Notes: generated by a model from the letters alone, not told the origin. Positions 46,601-58,639 are shown, counted from the stretch's first letter. The stretch: DNA of 64,000 bases from Antedon mediterranea (GCF_964355755.1 NC_092671.1:20236001-20300000), one strand, 5' to 3'. Translations and numbers: made by a program.

Positions 46601-49600
46601 TCGGAACTGTTCCCTGAAAATTGATTACCTAGTTTCTGTAGCGTCTCGTAAAGATCTTTTACATGGCAGTTAAATTTACTGTTGTATGTATCATTATCTT
46701 CATGATGTTTACAGTTTATGGTAGTGTTCATGTGTTTGAATCCTGAAATAGAAACATTATCACTTTAAATATGACTCGATTGATTTAAGGACAGATATTA
46801 CAATTTATTTTTCCTAAGTATTTCCTTAATATAATACCTTACTTACCCTTACAAATGACTGTAAAGCACATGCAACATTTGGTCCAGCGATTTCTAAAAC
46901 ATGCCTGTGGTTGTCATTCATGATGTTATCCAAAATTCCAGTCTCGCATTTAATTGACTTGTTAACAATGAATTTGACAATACAAGTAATATTAAAATAA
47001 AGTAACAAGCATAAAATAGACAGTAACCTGCAGTAACCTACCTGATCTAAGGCCATACTTGAGAACTGTTTTGAAGACCTGTTTGCTGTGAATTTTCCTT
47101 TCATGAACTCTGCCCATATACCTGGATGCTTTTTTTCTAATGACACCATGTCTCTAAGATGTATTGGTAGCCAACGCTGGTAATGACTTCGGTCCAAGGC
47201 AAACATCCATGGGCATATAGCTGAGATGGTTTTAACGTATAACTGAAAATCACGTTGTCGCAATGATCTAACAAAGGCAAGATAGACCATCTCTAGTTTC
47301 ATTATCATATCCTAGAAAAAGAATTGTGGATATTGATTTTTGCATTTCTTTTCCCATGTCTCTTTCGTTTCTCCTTCAACCTTATCCAATCTCTCATTGT
47401 ACGCATCATCTTTTAATTTCTTTAAGGCGACGATTGTTACCTGGTGTGCATAACGAGCACGCTTAACATGCTTAGCAGATGTTAGTGATTCAGCTCTTCC
47501 AGGTGTAGTTAATTTAGCCTCTGCCAATGTTTCCGCCCAACCACTATTTTGGAGCAATATCCCAATCATAGATATGATTGCCATCTCAATATGCAGGCCT
47601 CCCATCATTACTACTAACTTGTCCTCACCAAATTGCTGTGGATGTTGCCATTGAAGTTGCTTTGCAATAGCAAACAATGGTTGATCCCCAGTTAATATCG
47701 GCACCTGCTGCGGATTGATAATATTCGTTACATTCAAACACACTTTAAACATATGTTTTACCATTGCTGGCGTATCCGATTTTTCTTTCCACAAAGGTAA
47801 CATTTTGGCCAATGCATTTGGTACTCTCCGTTTTGGTAGATTGATAATCTGAATGAAATTTAATCCATGATGGGAAATTTGGATTTGAAATTTCATTCAG
47901 CCATCTAACTTCATCATCAATTACTCCATATAGATTTTGTTCTTGAAGTAATACATGACTATCAGGAACTGATGGAATAACTGGTTTGTCAGTTAGGAAT
48001 GCTGGTACGATACTGGTGTAGTTAGTTGGCAGTTTCCTGTGTCCTGTTGAGTCGCTAGTAATCTTTGGTGGCTCAATGTATATACCTGCATTAACATCAT
48101 CTACATGACATGCCACACTGAAACCAGTTCCATTGAAGTCTTCTGATGCATTATTAGCTTTTGACTGTCTATTTAAGTTATCAAATTGACATGTGACAAA
48201 TGCTTGTCTTGGTAGGTTTGTAGGGTAAACTGCACCAGCACTGTCATACATATTTAGTAACTGATTTTCAATATTTTTTAAAATTTGAAGGACGCGTTTG
48301 TAGTCAATGCCAAGTCCCAAACTGTTAAGTTTTTGAACAAGCTCCTTACTTTGGGTATGTTGGTATATCAACAAACTGAGAAATACAGGTAGTGGTGATT
48401 CCTTACTTGATGCATGGCGGATTGACCTTTCTTCATTATTTTGTTTCTTGATACCATTAAATTTTATCAGTTGACATAGACCATGTATTATGGGTGCTCG
48501 AGCATTATCTTTATTTAACTTTTTCCGAGTAGTATATGGTCCACGAATGATCATATCCAATAGAAGTAGCAAGGAATTACTAGATGTCTGACGACAGCTG
48601 TCACTGTTGAATGTGCCTTGAAAGTGGGTTTCGGTGTCAAAGAATTTATCACGACGACATATACTGGCAGCTTTTGTTAGAATAAGGATTTCATCATCTA
48701 AATTCTGATGAGCCTTTGCCAAATTCCCCTTTTTAAAACTAAGGAAGACATGTCCTTTAACATCAACTTCATCACGCAAGCCACATGCTTCTATGAGTTT
48801 CTTTTTTAACCGTGTTCTATTAGGTTCTCTCCTTGGATATGCATTGGTTTCTAGTTCAGCCACCCTATCACAATACCTGTTATACAATTGGGACAGCATA
48901 AAAACAGGTTCAACCTCACAATATCTCTTTTCTTCAATTTCTGTTACTATTTCTGCAAATGCAAGTGATTGTGATAGTGAAGAGAGATGCTGTTGGTGTT
49001 TTCTCGTTCTCTTTTTCTCTCACAAGCTCGCTGTTCATTATACAAGCCTGCTAAACAAGTTGTGTGATACACAGCATCGAGAGCACTCATATCTCATCTT
49101 GCTAGTTTAGCTATTAGAGCTGTATGTCGCAAACTCAAAGCACATTTCTTAACATGGTCTGTAATCTGAATTGTTAAAGCCTTTCTTGAGTTCTTGTCAC
49201 CGGGAATGACTTCTCCTGGACATGATGGATTGTCTGGGCCATAAAAAAAACACATGGTTTTATCATGCTCAGTTAGTGAAGTATCTACTGATAATCCAAT
49301 GATTCCGATTTTCGTTTACACTTACATGACTCTAGGTTTTTCTGGGAGAATTTAAGTCGGCATGAAACATGATACTTTGCATTGTTTTCGATTAAATGTC
49401 TTTGCAACACCTTCTTCATCTTCATGAATTTTACTTAAGTTAAAACTTTCCATTCCTTTTGGCATGAAACCGGTATTTTGAAACTGTATCAGCATATTAG
49501 AAATGGAATTAAGACCCTTTGATTGGTGTTTGGATGAGTGACTATTGTATATTTTCTTTGGATCTGTTAATTGTTCAGGTGTTTCATTCCCACATATAAA

Positions 49601-49693
49601 ACATTTAGACCAGTCAGTTATGTTTCTCTTATCTCCATTAACAGTTACAATTTTGACCTTCTTGGAAGACATTTTGCCTGAAGAATAAAACAA
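43673..49693 (-). pseudogene. Family B transposase-like protein with PIN-nuclease-like end
   Basis: N-terminus at 49678: a CFIC zinc-binding-like pair and, after a frame change near 49375, YHVSC. Then 49235-48900 (HVKKCALSLRHTALIAKLA, an in-frame TGA at 49094, VYHTTCLAGLYN), 48899-47850 (SLGLGIDYKRVLQI, FDNLNRQ), 47850-47312 (TGDQPLFAIAKQLQWQ; MMGGLHIEMAIISM; AKHVKRARYAHQV) and 47308-47042 (WAEFMKGKF, SMALDQ, then a GTAGGT donor). Next are an exon ending at a GTAAGT donor (46846), an exon from 46742 after TTTCAG to about 46040, a basic block near 45870-45780, and 45720-44977. The last ends in QEEADSRIMLH, RTVDTDIVVIAV, FTGCD and IPPTQGALLQHAKRA. NCKCKKRC at about 43800 closes it. Stops at 45411 and 44977 and the MITE at 43889 disable it. 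Function unknown. Confidence 0.65.
43889..44968. mobile_element. Mutator-like foldback MITE, copy 3, inside family B
   Basis: Same ends and interior as the copies at 4825 and 36997. Flanked by a 9-bp direct repeat GTAGATGTC (43878-43886 and 44969-44977), with two extra C bases at the left junction. Coding resemblance of the host gene resumes on the far side (WSEFPVVSDAMRQLVNC). Confidence 0.85.
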
Positions 49694-50572
49694 TTGTTTA
49701 TCATCATCATCTGTAATTAAGTAGGTTACCTACATTTGAATAGAATCTACAATACAAATGTAATTTAAAATAATAAACATTGGAATTGTGATTAAATTTA
49801 GTTTTTCATCACAAGTAATGCTGCTACTGTATGTACAGCACAGGGCAGTATGATAAATCGTGCACATATAGGCCTATGTAAATGTATAGCATGTGGTGGA
49901 AATTAAATTAAATTAAAACATATTTCATCAGTACTTCTGAATACAACCATGAATATCATATTTACTATCTTAAATAACTTAATTTGATGTTAACCTAGTC
50001 TAGTCTGTATATCATGGTTTTGAATGCAAGTTTGCAATTTTGTTTTGGCTGGTAGGTAGGCCATCCCCACTCTCACAGAGCAGACTATCTATCTATCTAT
50101 CCTACCTATCTGGGCTAGGCTTAGGCAGGCCTAGCTTATTATCATTATATAATGAATGCCTAGTTCATCTTACAATACTATTGTGTATTAGGTTACAATT
50201 ATATACTAATAAAATAATTCTAAAATAACTAAAAACACACTTTAAAGTGTGTATAATATACTCACTAAAAATGTTTCAATACTAGAAGTGTAGGAAAGTG
50301 ATGTCATCACCAAGTCACGGTTGAGCGATCATTTCAAAAGTGAAATTACTCACTCACTACTTTTTATTGAAAGTATTTTGATACAAATTACATTTCTCGG
50401 AAATATCTTTATTAAAGCAAATATACTTCTACATCTTCTGATCAACTTGACACAAAAATTATTTCAATAGACTGTATGGTTGCAAAAATATGGATTATAT
50501 GCTTTTTGTCCTAAAAAAACACATTTTCTAAAGAAATCTTGGTAACTGTTAAGTTTCATGAAAAACTTTGTG
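49694..50572. other. Upstream flank of family B
   Basis: No gene seen. It holds a TCTATC microsatellite at 50084-50105 and, from about 50340, sequence repeating the inner ~150-bp theme of the left flank in inverted orientation (TGATCAACTTGACAC, CTTCTGGTCAATTTAACACC). Confidence 0.5.
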
Positions 50573-50636
50573 TTAGATTAAATACAAACATGTACCTTCT
50601 GGTCAATTTAACACCAAAACCATTTCAAAATACCAA
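50573..50636. repeat. 64-bp inverted repeat, right boundary of family B unit
   Basis: Inverse of 43428-43491 with one mismatch. Its outer edge directly abuts a LINE endonuclease coding segment, so it marks a real insertion boundary. Confidence 0.8.
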
Positions 50637-51112
50637 CCCGAGGAGGAGGAGTAGCAGCTCTGTATATCCACCAATTTGTCATTTTTAAACAAGTTCAAGA
50701 AATTGAATGTTCCACTATCAAATCTCTAGGAATACATGTAAAACCACCATCCGGAAACAGCAGCATTATTGCTACAGTATACCAACTGCCAAATTCAAAT
50801 GTATCGTTTTTTGTGGATCTTGAGAAAGGCTTCACAGTATGGACACACCAGTCACAAAATGTCGTCATTACACAAGACTTCAACATTAATGTCCAGATGG
50901 ACTCAACTAATCATAACCATCTTAAAGATCTTATGGACATTTTTCACCTACCACAGCTAATCAAATCTCCAACTAGAACAACAACTACATCTACTTCGTT
51001 AATTGATCTCATTTTAACCACTACAGAGGAACACCATATTTATTCTTCCATTTTTACATGTGGTTTCAGCGATCATGATTTTGCATACTTGAAAATTTCA
51101 ACATTTTACTAA
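50637..51112 (+). pseudogene. LINE endonuclease fragment
   Basis: Begins in the RGGGVAALYIH block of the endonuclease and continues through VKPPSGNSSIIATVYQLP, a FNINV block where LGDFN-type sequence is expected (the G and D are lost), LIKSPTRTTTTSTSLIDLIL and FSDHDFAYLKI. It stops at 51110. The N-terminal half is missing at the junction with the 64-bp repeat. It is a different LINE from the one at 42656. Confidence 0.75.
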
Positions 51113-52432
51113 GACTTGGGTACTGTATATTATATTTTTTCAGTTGTGTTAGTTAATCGTCTTTTTTTTTTTTGTCTTTAAACGGTTAAAAATGTGAAAA
51201 ATAAGTCGATTCTAATAATTATAGCGGCCCGCTATAAATCCCAAAATGCATTGCGCGCTGATTGATATTTTTGTTTTTCACTTGTAATTCGCCCACTTTT
51301 CGATCGATCGTGAGGCCAAAACAAATGGAAGACTCCTAACTTTTCAGCGAAAATACCGGGTTTTCCCCAATTTGTATCAACGGAGTCTGGCAAAAATAGA
51401 AAGACAATTAATGCAGCAACTATACAACGTCAGGCTAGGTATATAGCTAGCGTACGATGTTCGTACGTTACCGATGTTTACCAGCTAGGCCTACAAAACT
51501 AAGCCTAGCTAGGCTAGGCCTAAGACCGTCCACGAGAGGTTGATCGCCGCGAGCTACTTAGGTAGTGCATTGTTTCTCACTTTTTATCATAATTTACCAT
51601 AAAACGTACATTTAAGACAAGGAATGACATGGTTTAATGTTTTTAAAGTGATATATATGTATTATTTTCCAAAAAACGTCCAAAATTGCAGGGAAGGGGT
51701 CTTTAAAAAAATGAATTTTAAAAAATTGACTTTTTTATGGGGCATGCTAGATACATTTTCTCCGTTTGTAGGTTTTTTAGGCTATAGCTCCCTTTAATTT
51801 TTTATGCTCATTTTTTGTAAATCTCTAAAATGACGAAAGCAGTTGTTCAGTTTAACTTGGCCAGCAGATGAATGTGTATGTGTTGTGCACTTGACCGGTT
51901 TAATAAAATACCATGTCAAACTGTAAAAATTGTGCTCTTGAAAATGGGTAATCTTATGCAAACTTTGTTAATCAATTATAGCTCTTCAGGATTGCTGGCG
52001 ACTTAACTTATCATAAAAGCCAATGAGTTGTGGATAGAAATTCATTTAAAATTTAGACGTAATCAATATGACCAACTTAATTCTAAAAAATGGATTTTTA
52101 TCTACAGTATTTCGTCACAGTTCATCACATTCAATAGAGAGCATGTATCATGTATCCATTATCAATTTTCAATATGTTAGTTATTACTTGAACAATTCTT
52201 GTTCAGACATACTTGAAAGTCATTGGCATTCATATGGTTGCTGATTGTCACTGGTGGATCCAGGATTTCTGAACATGACCATGAGGGTCTAAAAATGTGC
52301 TGAGCTTTTGCAATTAAACTCCGTTTATTTATTCACTGTAGCATGTAAACTACAGTATATAAACAATTGAAACTTAGTTTTGTAAATGTATATACCAATC
52401 ATAACAATAATATATTGTTTTCCCTTTTTTAG
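51113..52432. other. Spacer upstream of MTRR with a reversed 360-bp repeat
   Basis: About 51950-52150 is an inverted relative of the units at 40025-40740 (ATTATAGCTCTTCAGGATTG and TCACATTCAATAGAGAGCA). A TAGGCCTA patch is near 51490. A 5' untranslated exon of MTRR may lie here, because a splice acceptor precedes the ATG. Confidence 0.5.
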
Positions 52433-52434
52433 TA

Positions 52435-52569
52435 ATGGAGAGACGCTTTTTGCTTCTATTTGGTTCTCAAACTGGACAGTCACAAGCCGTAGCAGAGGAG
52501 ATATTTGAAAAGGCCCTTGAACATGGCTTTCAACCAGATCTACACAATATTAATGAGACAGAAAAGAAG
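52435..52569 (+). CDS. MTRR: MTRR exon 1: FMN-binding loop
   Basis: 45 codons, MERRFLLLFGSQTGQSQAVA onward. Methionine synthase reductase is a cytosolic diflavin enzyme that passes electrons from NADPH through FAD and FMN to reactivate the cobalamin of methionine synthase. SQTGQSQA is the FMN phosphate-binding loop. A pyrimidine-rich TTTTTTAG acceptor ends two bases before the ATG, so an upstream non-coding exon is likely. The donor is AAG/GTATTG. Intron 1 is 3331 bp and contains a MITE. Confidence 0.9.
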
Positions 52570-54744
52570 GTATTGTATTCAAAATATTTTGCATATTTTA
52601 CCACAGTGTTAAATTTACCTTGGAGCTTTAACAGTACTGTAGACAAAGAATAAGATTTGTAACACTAACAGGCCGTTTTTTTGCTAAAAGCATTTTGAGA
52701 TTCGAGACACTATTCTAGAAATTTAATAGGCAACTATTTAGAAGCAGGTACAAGGATGTTTAAGTAATTTGGCCAGAGGAAATTAGGCCTATGTATTATA
52801 CAGTTTTGCACATACTGTACAGTACTGTAAATTTTCACGCTGCTGCTTTAGCCAGCTACGTCCCAAGAGGACTACTCATTCAGAAGCTAAAGCAAGCAGC
52901 AGTTATAGTTCTAGAGGCCGACATTTTTGGTAATTTGTAAACTAGGACGGATCATGCTAAAATTACCAACCCAAAAGCACATCTGGGAGAGACAGTCAAT
53001 CAAAAACTTTGCTGTAGACAGTAATCTGTAAAATCTCTTTCAATAAAATAATGACTTTGTTCTTGCTGTCAACATAGGCCAGTATTATAATAATTCACTG
53101 TCAAATAATCAAAACATTATTTCGGTAGTGCGGCTGTGCACCAAGTAAAAGGAGCGGTAAGTGTCAATCTGTATTCTTGCACATGTTTCTCGCACCTCCC
53201 AAACATAAGAGCACCCCTTTTACCATTTCTCCAAACAACAAATGCAGTGATAACACTAGGCTAGGTTATGTTTCTTACTAAATAATATTGCAAAGCTGCT
53301 ATAGGCAATATTTTATCATGAAATATTGTAGGGTACATTATGATAACATTATATACATTTTATGTAATTTTTTTTAAGGGGTGTAGGCCTACAAGGACGT
53401 ACAAACAAGGAGGATGAAGTTGCAATCATATTTACTTCTTTCTAATTAGGCCTACACCACCAGAAAACATACATTGTTGTTCATCTTAAAGACAAACCAC
53501 CAAACATTCTTACCACCACAAATCAAGACATTTAACTAAACAACAGGAGACTGCAAGAATATTCAACTAGATTAAACTAAGTCACTGTTCTTCATTCAGA
53601 AATGATATTAACATACTTTGGAAGCTTTTACAAACATGAAAATTTACCAGACGACTATGAAATGCAGGATTATGTCCTACACCAAACATGAGTACGGAAG
53701 AAACTGGCATAATTAAATATTAATCAATAAAATAAGAAGAAAAATATACAGATGTTAACGAGATTCTGTTTGTTTTTTTTACAGTGAGCACTATTATTTG
53801 CGAAGACTCTGTACATTTGTATTTAAAATATACAGTACAGTATACAGTATGCTTATTAACTTTATCTTCCTTCTAATATAAATGCTGTATAATGCACCTC
53901 TCTGCACTATACATCCATTTATAGATTTGTGTACACAGCATTTTACTATATTACTCTTTATTATCTTTTTGATTCCTGAACCTTACAATCATTAAGAATA
54001 TACCCGCCCATTGGACGGGTACCTGCTACTGTAGTAATATAATAATATTCCTTAATTGCAAGACATTGATTGTAATAACAATCCATGTTTGATACAAATT
54101 TTATAATATGAAGATACAACTCCATAATAAAATAATGAGACAGGAATGTGGCAGGCCGATACCATGCAATACAGACACAAGTCTAAAGTTTATTTTTCAT
54201 ATTAAAATTCTCATGACGACAATTATATTTGGCTACATTACATCGTGTTTGACTGTATTTATTTGCTCTGTGTTCATTTTTACAATTTCCAGTTATTAAA
54301 ATTAATGCCAAAGTTCCTGTATTCGAGATCCATCTGGGCAATTTCAAGAGTATATGTATACATTTACGTAAGGAAGTAGGTTTTTATAGTACGTAGTTAG
54401 AGTTAGAGTTTTTTTTTGTATTCGGATTAAGGATATTTCAGTAAATTACACGTAACCCTTTTCTCAATGCTTTAGAAAGTGGGTTCTAAAGACTAGCTTT
54501 AAGATCTAAGCCACCCTAGTATAATCGTGAAATTTATCCGAACAACCTTTATACTGGAGCTTTAAGGTCTAAGCCATCGCTAATTGGTCTTTAATATCTT
54601 GTGTTTGGCAATTATACACTGGGACTAACTAACTGGGATCATAAAGTTGGAAGTGGGATTATATCCATATGGTACTAAATTTGTCATCCCTCTTTTTTGA
54701 TTGCTATTATCAATTGATTTTGTGATGTGGATATATGATATATA

Positions 54745-55855
54745 CCGTATATTTCGGTGTACAAGTCGCACCTGTGTATAAGACGCATCCATAACGGAGA
54801 CTGAAATATTAGTATTTTTTATGTAGTCGATGTATAAGACGCACTTATTTCTAGGCCGAAATTTTAACATTTTACAATCAAAACAATGGTATTTTAATAA
54901 AAACAATGAAATTTGAAACATTTATTAAAATCAAATGATATAATTTTGTTTGAGTGCCTTTATTATTACATCGTAATCAGTCTCTCAACTGAACATTCAA
55001 TGAAAAGGGAAATCCCCATATTTTTTCAGTTATTATGCACTGTGTGGGTAGGGCTAGCTTATGTCTACTTAAGTAACTTTAATTTCATATTATTTAAATA
55101 TATACCTTCTTATTGTGTGTATGGCCATTATATAAAATCAATCTAAACGATGTTCAGTTTTTTGGGCTGAAAATGAAGCAGGAATATTATGTACGGTATA
55201 TGAAAATCTTTCCTATGCATGCATTAGTATATGTATAAAGAGAGCCCTAACCATGTGCTCCTTGCCTGGCCAGCACTGTTGGCCATATACATTATGAGAT
55301 TAGGGGAAGCTACTTAACACAATAACTTGACATACGAACTATTGCCTACATTATTATAAAATTATGTGATTGTTGACATAGAGATGTAATACAATAAACC
55401 ACCGTGATCAAGGGAAATAGTTATTGTGTAATTAAAATATGACACCACCGTAATTAATGGACTCTTCTATAAATGTGTTGTGCTGTGATGCTGAATGGTT
55501 CTAGAATATACACCCGCAAGTTCCGAGAGTACTTGGCCTGGTAGAATATCTAATGCAAGTAGTGTAAATATTAATTAATACACTCGAGGATGACAATTTA
55601 CCTTAATTAAAAATTCAATAAACTTGTTACCACCGTGATTAGACAGGAGTAACTAGCTAGGGCCTACATTACAGGAGTAGTACACTATTTTAATAGGCTA
55701 CGTAGGCCTCCTACTAGCTAGTTATTGAGGCTACTGTACACTGTTAACTAGCTTTTTAAGGGTGCGTGAGGAAGTTACCTGTGTATAAGACGCACCCAAA
55801 ATTTAGAGGTCAAATTTGCGCGTCAAAAGTGTGTCTTATACACCGAAATATACGG
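54745..55855. mobile_element. TA-flanked MITE in MTRR intron 1
   Basis: Inverted ends CCGTATATTTCGGTGTA, followed by subterminal TGTATAAGACGCA units on both sides. TA flanks each end (54743-54744, 55856-55857) in an AT-rich setting. 1111 bp, no transposase, probably Tc1/mariner-type. It ends only 45 bp before exon 2. Confidence 0.75.
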
Positions 55856-55900
55856 TATATATGATTTGGATTAGGTAAATGTTGCTTTTGTTTTTACCAG

Positions 55901-56051
55901 TTCAACATTGAAAAGGAGACTTTATTGGTGCTTGTGATATCAAGTACTGGTGACGGTGAACCTCCAGACACAGCTCTCAAGTTTTGGAGAAGAATAAGAA
56001 AGAAAACATTGGGAAGCGATTACCTTGGTAATCTTCGCTATACCATTCTAG
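55901..56051 (+). CDS. MTRR: MTRR exon 2: flavodoxin core
   Basis: Acceptor TTTTTACCAG. Encodes FNIEKETLLVLVISSTGDGE and on to LGNLRYTIL. SSTGDGEPPDTA is the second FMN-contacting loop of the flavodoxin fold. The donor G/GTATGG leaves one base for the next exon, so the phase is 1. Confidence 0.9.
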
Positions 56052-56292
56052 GTATGGTGGATACAAATATTAATACAAAATAATTCTACATAGAAAAAAG
56101 CGATTGAAAATGTTGATATTTTTCACTAAAGTTGTGCAGCACCTCTCAAGATATTCTCAAACTTACCTATTTCCTTTTAAGTAAAATACATGTGTTCTGT
56201 AAATTAATGTTTATTGATTTTATGCTTTCATTTAACAACTTTCATTATACAAGATTATTGATATTGTCTTTTCTAAATGCTGATAATATTAG

Positions 56293-56410
56293 GTCTTGGT
56301 GACAGTAACTACTCAAACTTTTGTCAGAATCCAAAAAACTTTGACTTACGTTTTCAACAGCTTGGAGCTCAACATTTTTATTCAATGGGATTTGCAGATG
56401 ATGCCATTGG
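56293..56410 (+). CDS. MTRR: MTRR exon 3: third FMN loop
   Basis: Acceptor ATAATATTAG. It completes a Gly codon and encodes LGLGDSNYSNFCQNPKNFDL to FADDAIG. LGLGDSNYSNFC is the third FMN-binding loop. The donor GG/GTATGT leaves phase 2. Confidence 0.9.
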
Positions 56411-56804
56411 GTATGTTGGGTGTTTTTTTTTAAACTTTTTGGCATGTGGATGAATGAATTGATTTCTAAAAATTAAAAAATGCAGTGATTTTGTTTTTAG
56501 AGAATAAAAGCTATGTGTCCATTTAAAATTAAAGATTATATGTATTATTTAGGCTACATAATAAAACATGATAAAAAAAACATAATTAACACAAATTCAT
56601 TTTTCCATTTTGGATTTTTCACTTAATGACCCATCTCAAACCTCATGCAATTAACCAAATCAGCCAAAAAAGAACCATTGTAAATGATCAGAAAATTGTA
56701 ACTAGACGAAATAATAAATTTGAGTCAATTGTAGTTAGGACATCTGAAGACCAACTAAAATGTCCTAAGAGAATGGATGGGGAAAAATTGTTTTTTTTTT
56801 TCAG

Positions 56805-57180
56805 GTTAGAAATTGTTGTTGAACCATGGATCGACGGTTTGCTGTCTGCTTTGAAAATTCAATTTTCAGAAAAATCATCATCATTGGACCATGCGATAAG
56901 TGACAAAAACCCACAAACAGATTTAAATTTAAAACGTCAGATAGATGAAACTGATAGTGTAAAAGATGATAATAAACAGGATAATGTAGCAAATGAATTT
57001 ACAACTGTGGATTTAGCTATAGTTTCAACTGAAAAGGAACTTGCTGACATCAAGGTTGATGAAAAAACAATTGAAGTTTCATCATTGGTGAAAAGTATAC
57101 CTCCAATAGAAGGACAAATTGTTGTCCCAGCATTACCTCATTCATTTCTTGAAGTTCATTATTCTGAAGATGAAAGCATT
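56805..57180 (+). CDS. MTRR: MTRR exon 4: end of FMN domain and acidic linker
   Basis: Acceptor after a poly-T run (TTTTTCAG). It starts LEIVVEPWIDGLLSAL, the last helix of the flavodoxin domain. About 100 residues follow that are rich in Asp, Glu, Lys and Ser: the hinge joining the FMN and FAD domains. Its sequence is weakly conserved, as expected. The exon ends HYSEDESI at a GTGAGT donor, phase 0. Confidence 0.85.
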
Positions 57181-57350
57181 GTGAGTTTAGTATTATATGT
57201 GATTTAACATGCATTGATATTTTGGTTTTAGAATAAATAAATAAATAATTAAATTTTAATATACTAGATTTAATTCTTTGTTTTCCTTCCACTGTTTTCC
57301 ATTTGACTTCATTTGCAAGCCTTATGTTTTTTTTAATCTACAATCAATAG

Positions 57351-57494
57351 GATCTTGATTCATTATGTATTCAAAACGGAGCAGCATTACCCTCAGCTAC
57401 TACAGATATAGTTATGGCAAATATTGTAAATGTGTCTACATTAACAAGACAGGATGCTGTGAAAACTGCCCTTGAAATTCAACTTGAAATTACG
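57351..57494 (+). CDS. MTRR: MTRR exon 5: start of FAD-binding domain
   Basis: 48 codons between CAATAG and GTAATG, phase 0 on both sides. Encodes a linker end and NIVNVSTLTRQDAVKTALEI, matching the strand that opens the ferredoxin-reductase-type FAD domain. Confidence 0.85.
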
Positions 57495-58271
57495 GTAATG
57501 TCTGTACATAACTAGGTAACAATTTCCTGGGGTTATATTATCAATTTTGTAGGAAAGGTGGTTTATATTTTATAATGAACAATAGGCATTTTAAACTTGG
57601 AGGTATCCTTTAAAAAAGAAATAAAGCATATGAAAAAAGCTAATATACACAGAAAAGCACACACCCTGGGGACAGGAAAAAGTGTAACTTACAAGATTCG
57701 TCTGCATACAATAATTTAAGTTTATAGGGCCAAATTATTTATGTGCAAAAGAGACTGATATTTAACCTAATATCTAAAGGAATCCAAGTCTTAATTTTTT
57801 GGAAATCGTAATTTTTATTTCTTTAAATTTGATGTTTGTGTGTTCAATAGTATTTGCATACAGTTTTTGTATATAAATTGTATTTGTTGAAAAATGGCAT
57901 GTGTCCACTTAAATTATATACAGTATACATATGTTATATGGTCAAAAGGTTTACAGAAATTGTTACAACCAGAGGCATAGATGATTTAGTAATAATGTAT
58001 ATGCTTTTTTTAATGAATTTTTATTAATGTTATGAGAGTTTTTCAAGAAAATTGGCAATTAGATAAGTTTAGTTCATTGTCAAGTGATGCATTGCAACAT
58101 GTTTTATGTAATAAGAAATCTTTCCAATGGAAATGTGTACTATTTCCCTATAAAAAACCTCTGAACTTTAATAATGTTTTCTTTACAATAATATCTGCTA
58201 ATTAAATTTCGAATAAGAAATGTGCTAAAAACTCTTCTTCATAGTTTCTCAAATAATGTTGTTGTTAATAG

Positions 58272-58514
58272 GAATCTGAAATGACCTTTGAACCAGGTGA
58301 CTCCTTTGGAATTGTTTGCGAAAATAGTAGAGATGAAGTAGAAGAACTTATACTAAGGCTTTCAGTTACAAATGTTGCAGATTCTGTATGTTACTTAAAG
58401 TTGAAAGAGGGAACAAGAAAAAAGAATGCTGCCATCCCTCCATTCCTACCAACACGTACAACTATTAGACACCTTTTAGTTACATGCTGTGATATTAGAA
58501 CACCCATAAAAAAG
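58272..58514 (+). CDS. MTRR: MTRR exon 6: FAD domain, last exon in window
   Basis: 81 codons between GTTAATAG and GTAAGT, phase 0. Encodes ESEMTFEPGDSFGIVCEN (the PGDSF strand), a helix and PPFLPTRTTIRHLLVTCCDI. The six exons total 1167 bases, 389 codons in one frame. The NADPH-binding half of the FAD/NADPH module was not found to 64000 and should lie further right. Confidence 0.9.
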
Positions 58515-58639
58515 GTAAGTTAGATAGTTAATCCCTTTTCATCTTCATTAAGCTCACTTGACCTGACAGGGTTGTCAGCCCAACACAGTGTTTAACAAAA
58601 AGAGCTGAAATGAAACAGTACCAGGTTATCCCTAAAGAC

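Noticed and set aside
56626-57207. 193-codon frame starting MTHLKPHAIN as a separate gene
   Set aside because: Its first part is intron and the rest is MTRR exon 4; the poly-T/TTTTTCAG acceptor divides them.
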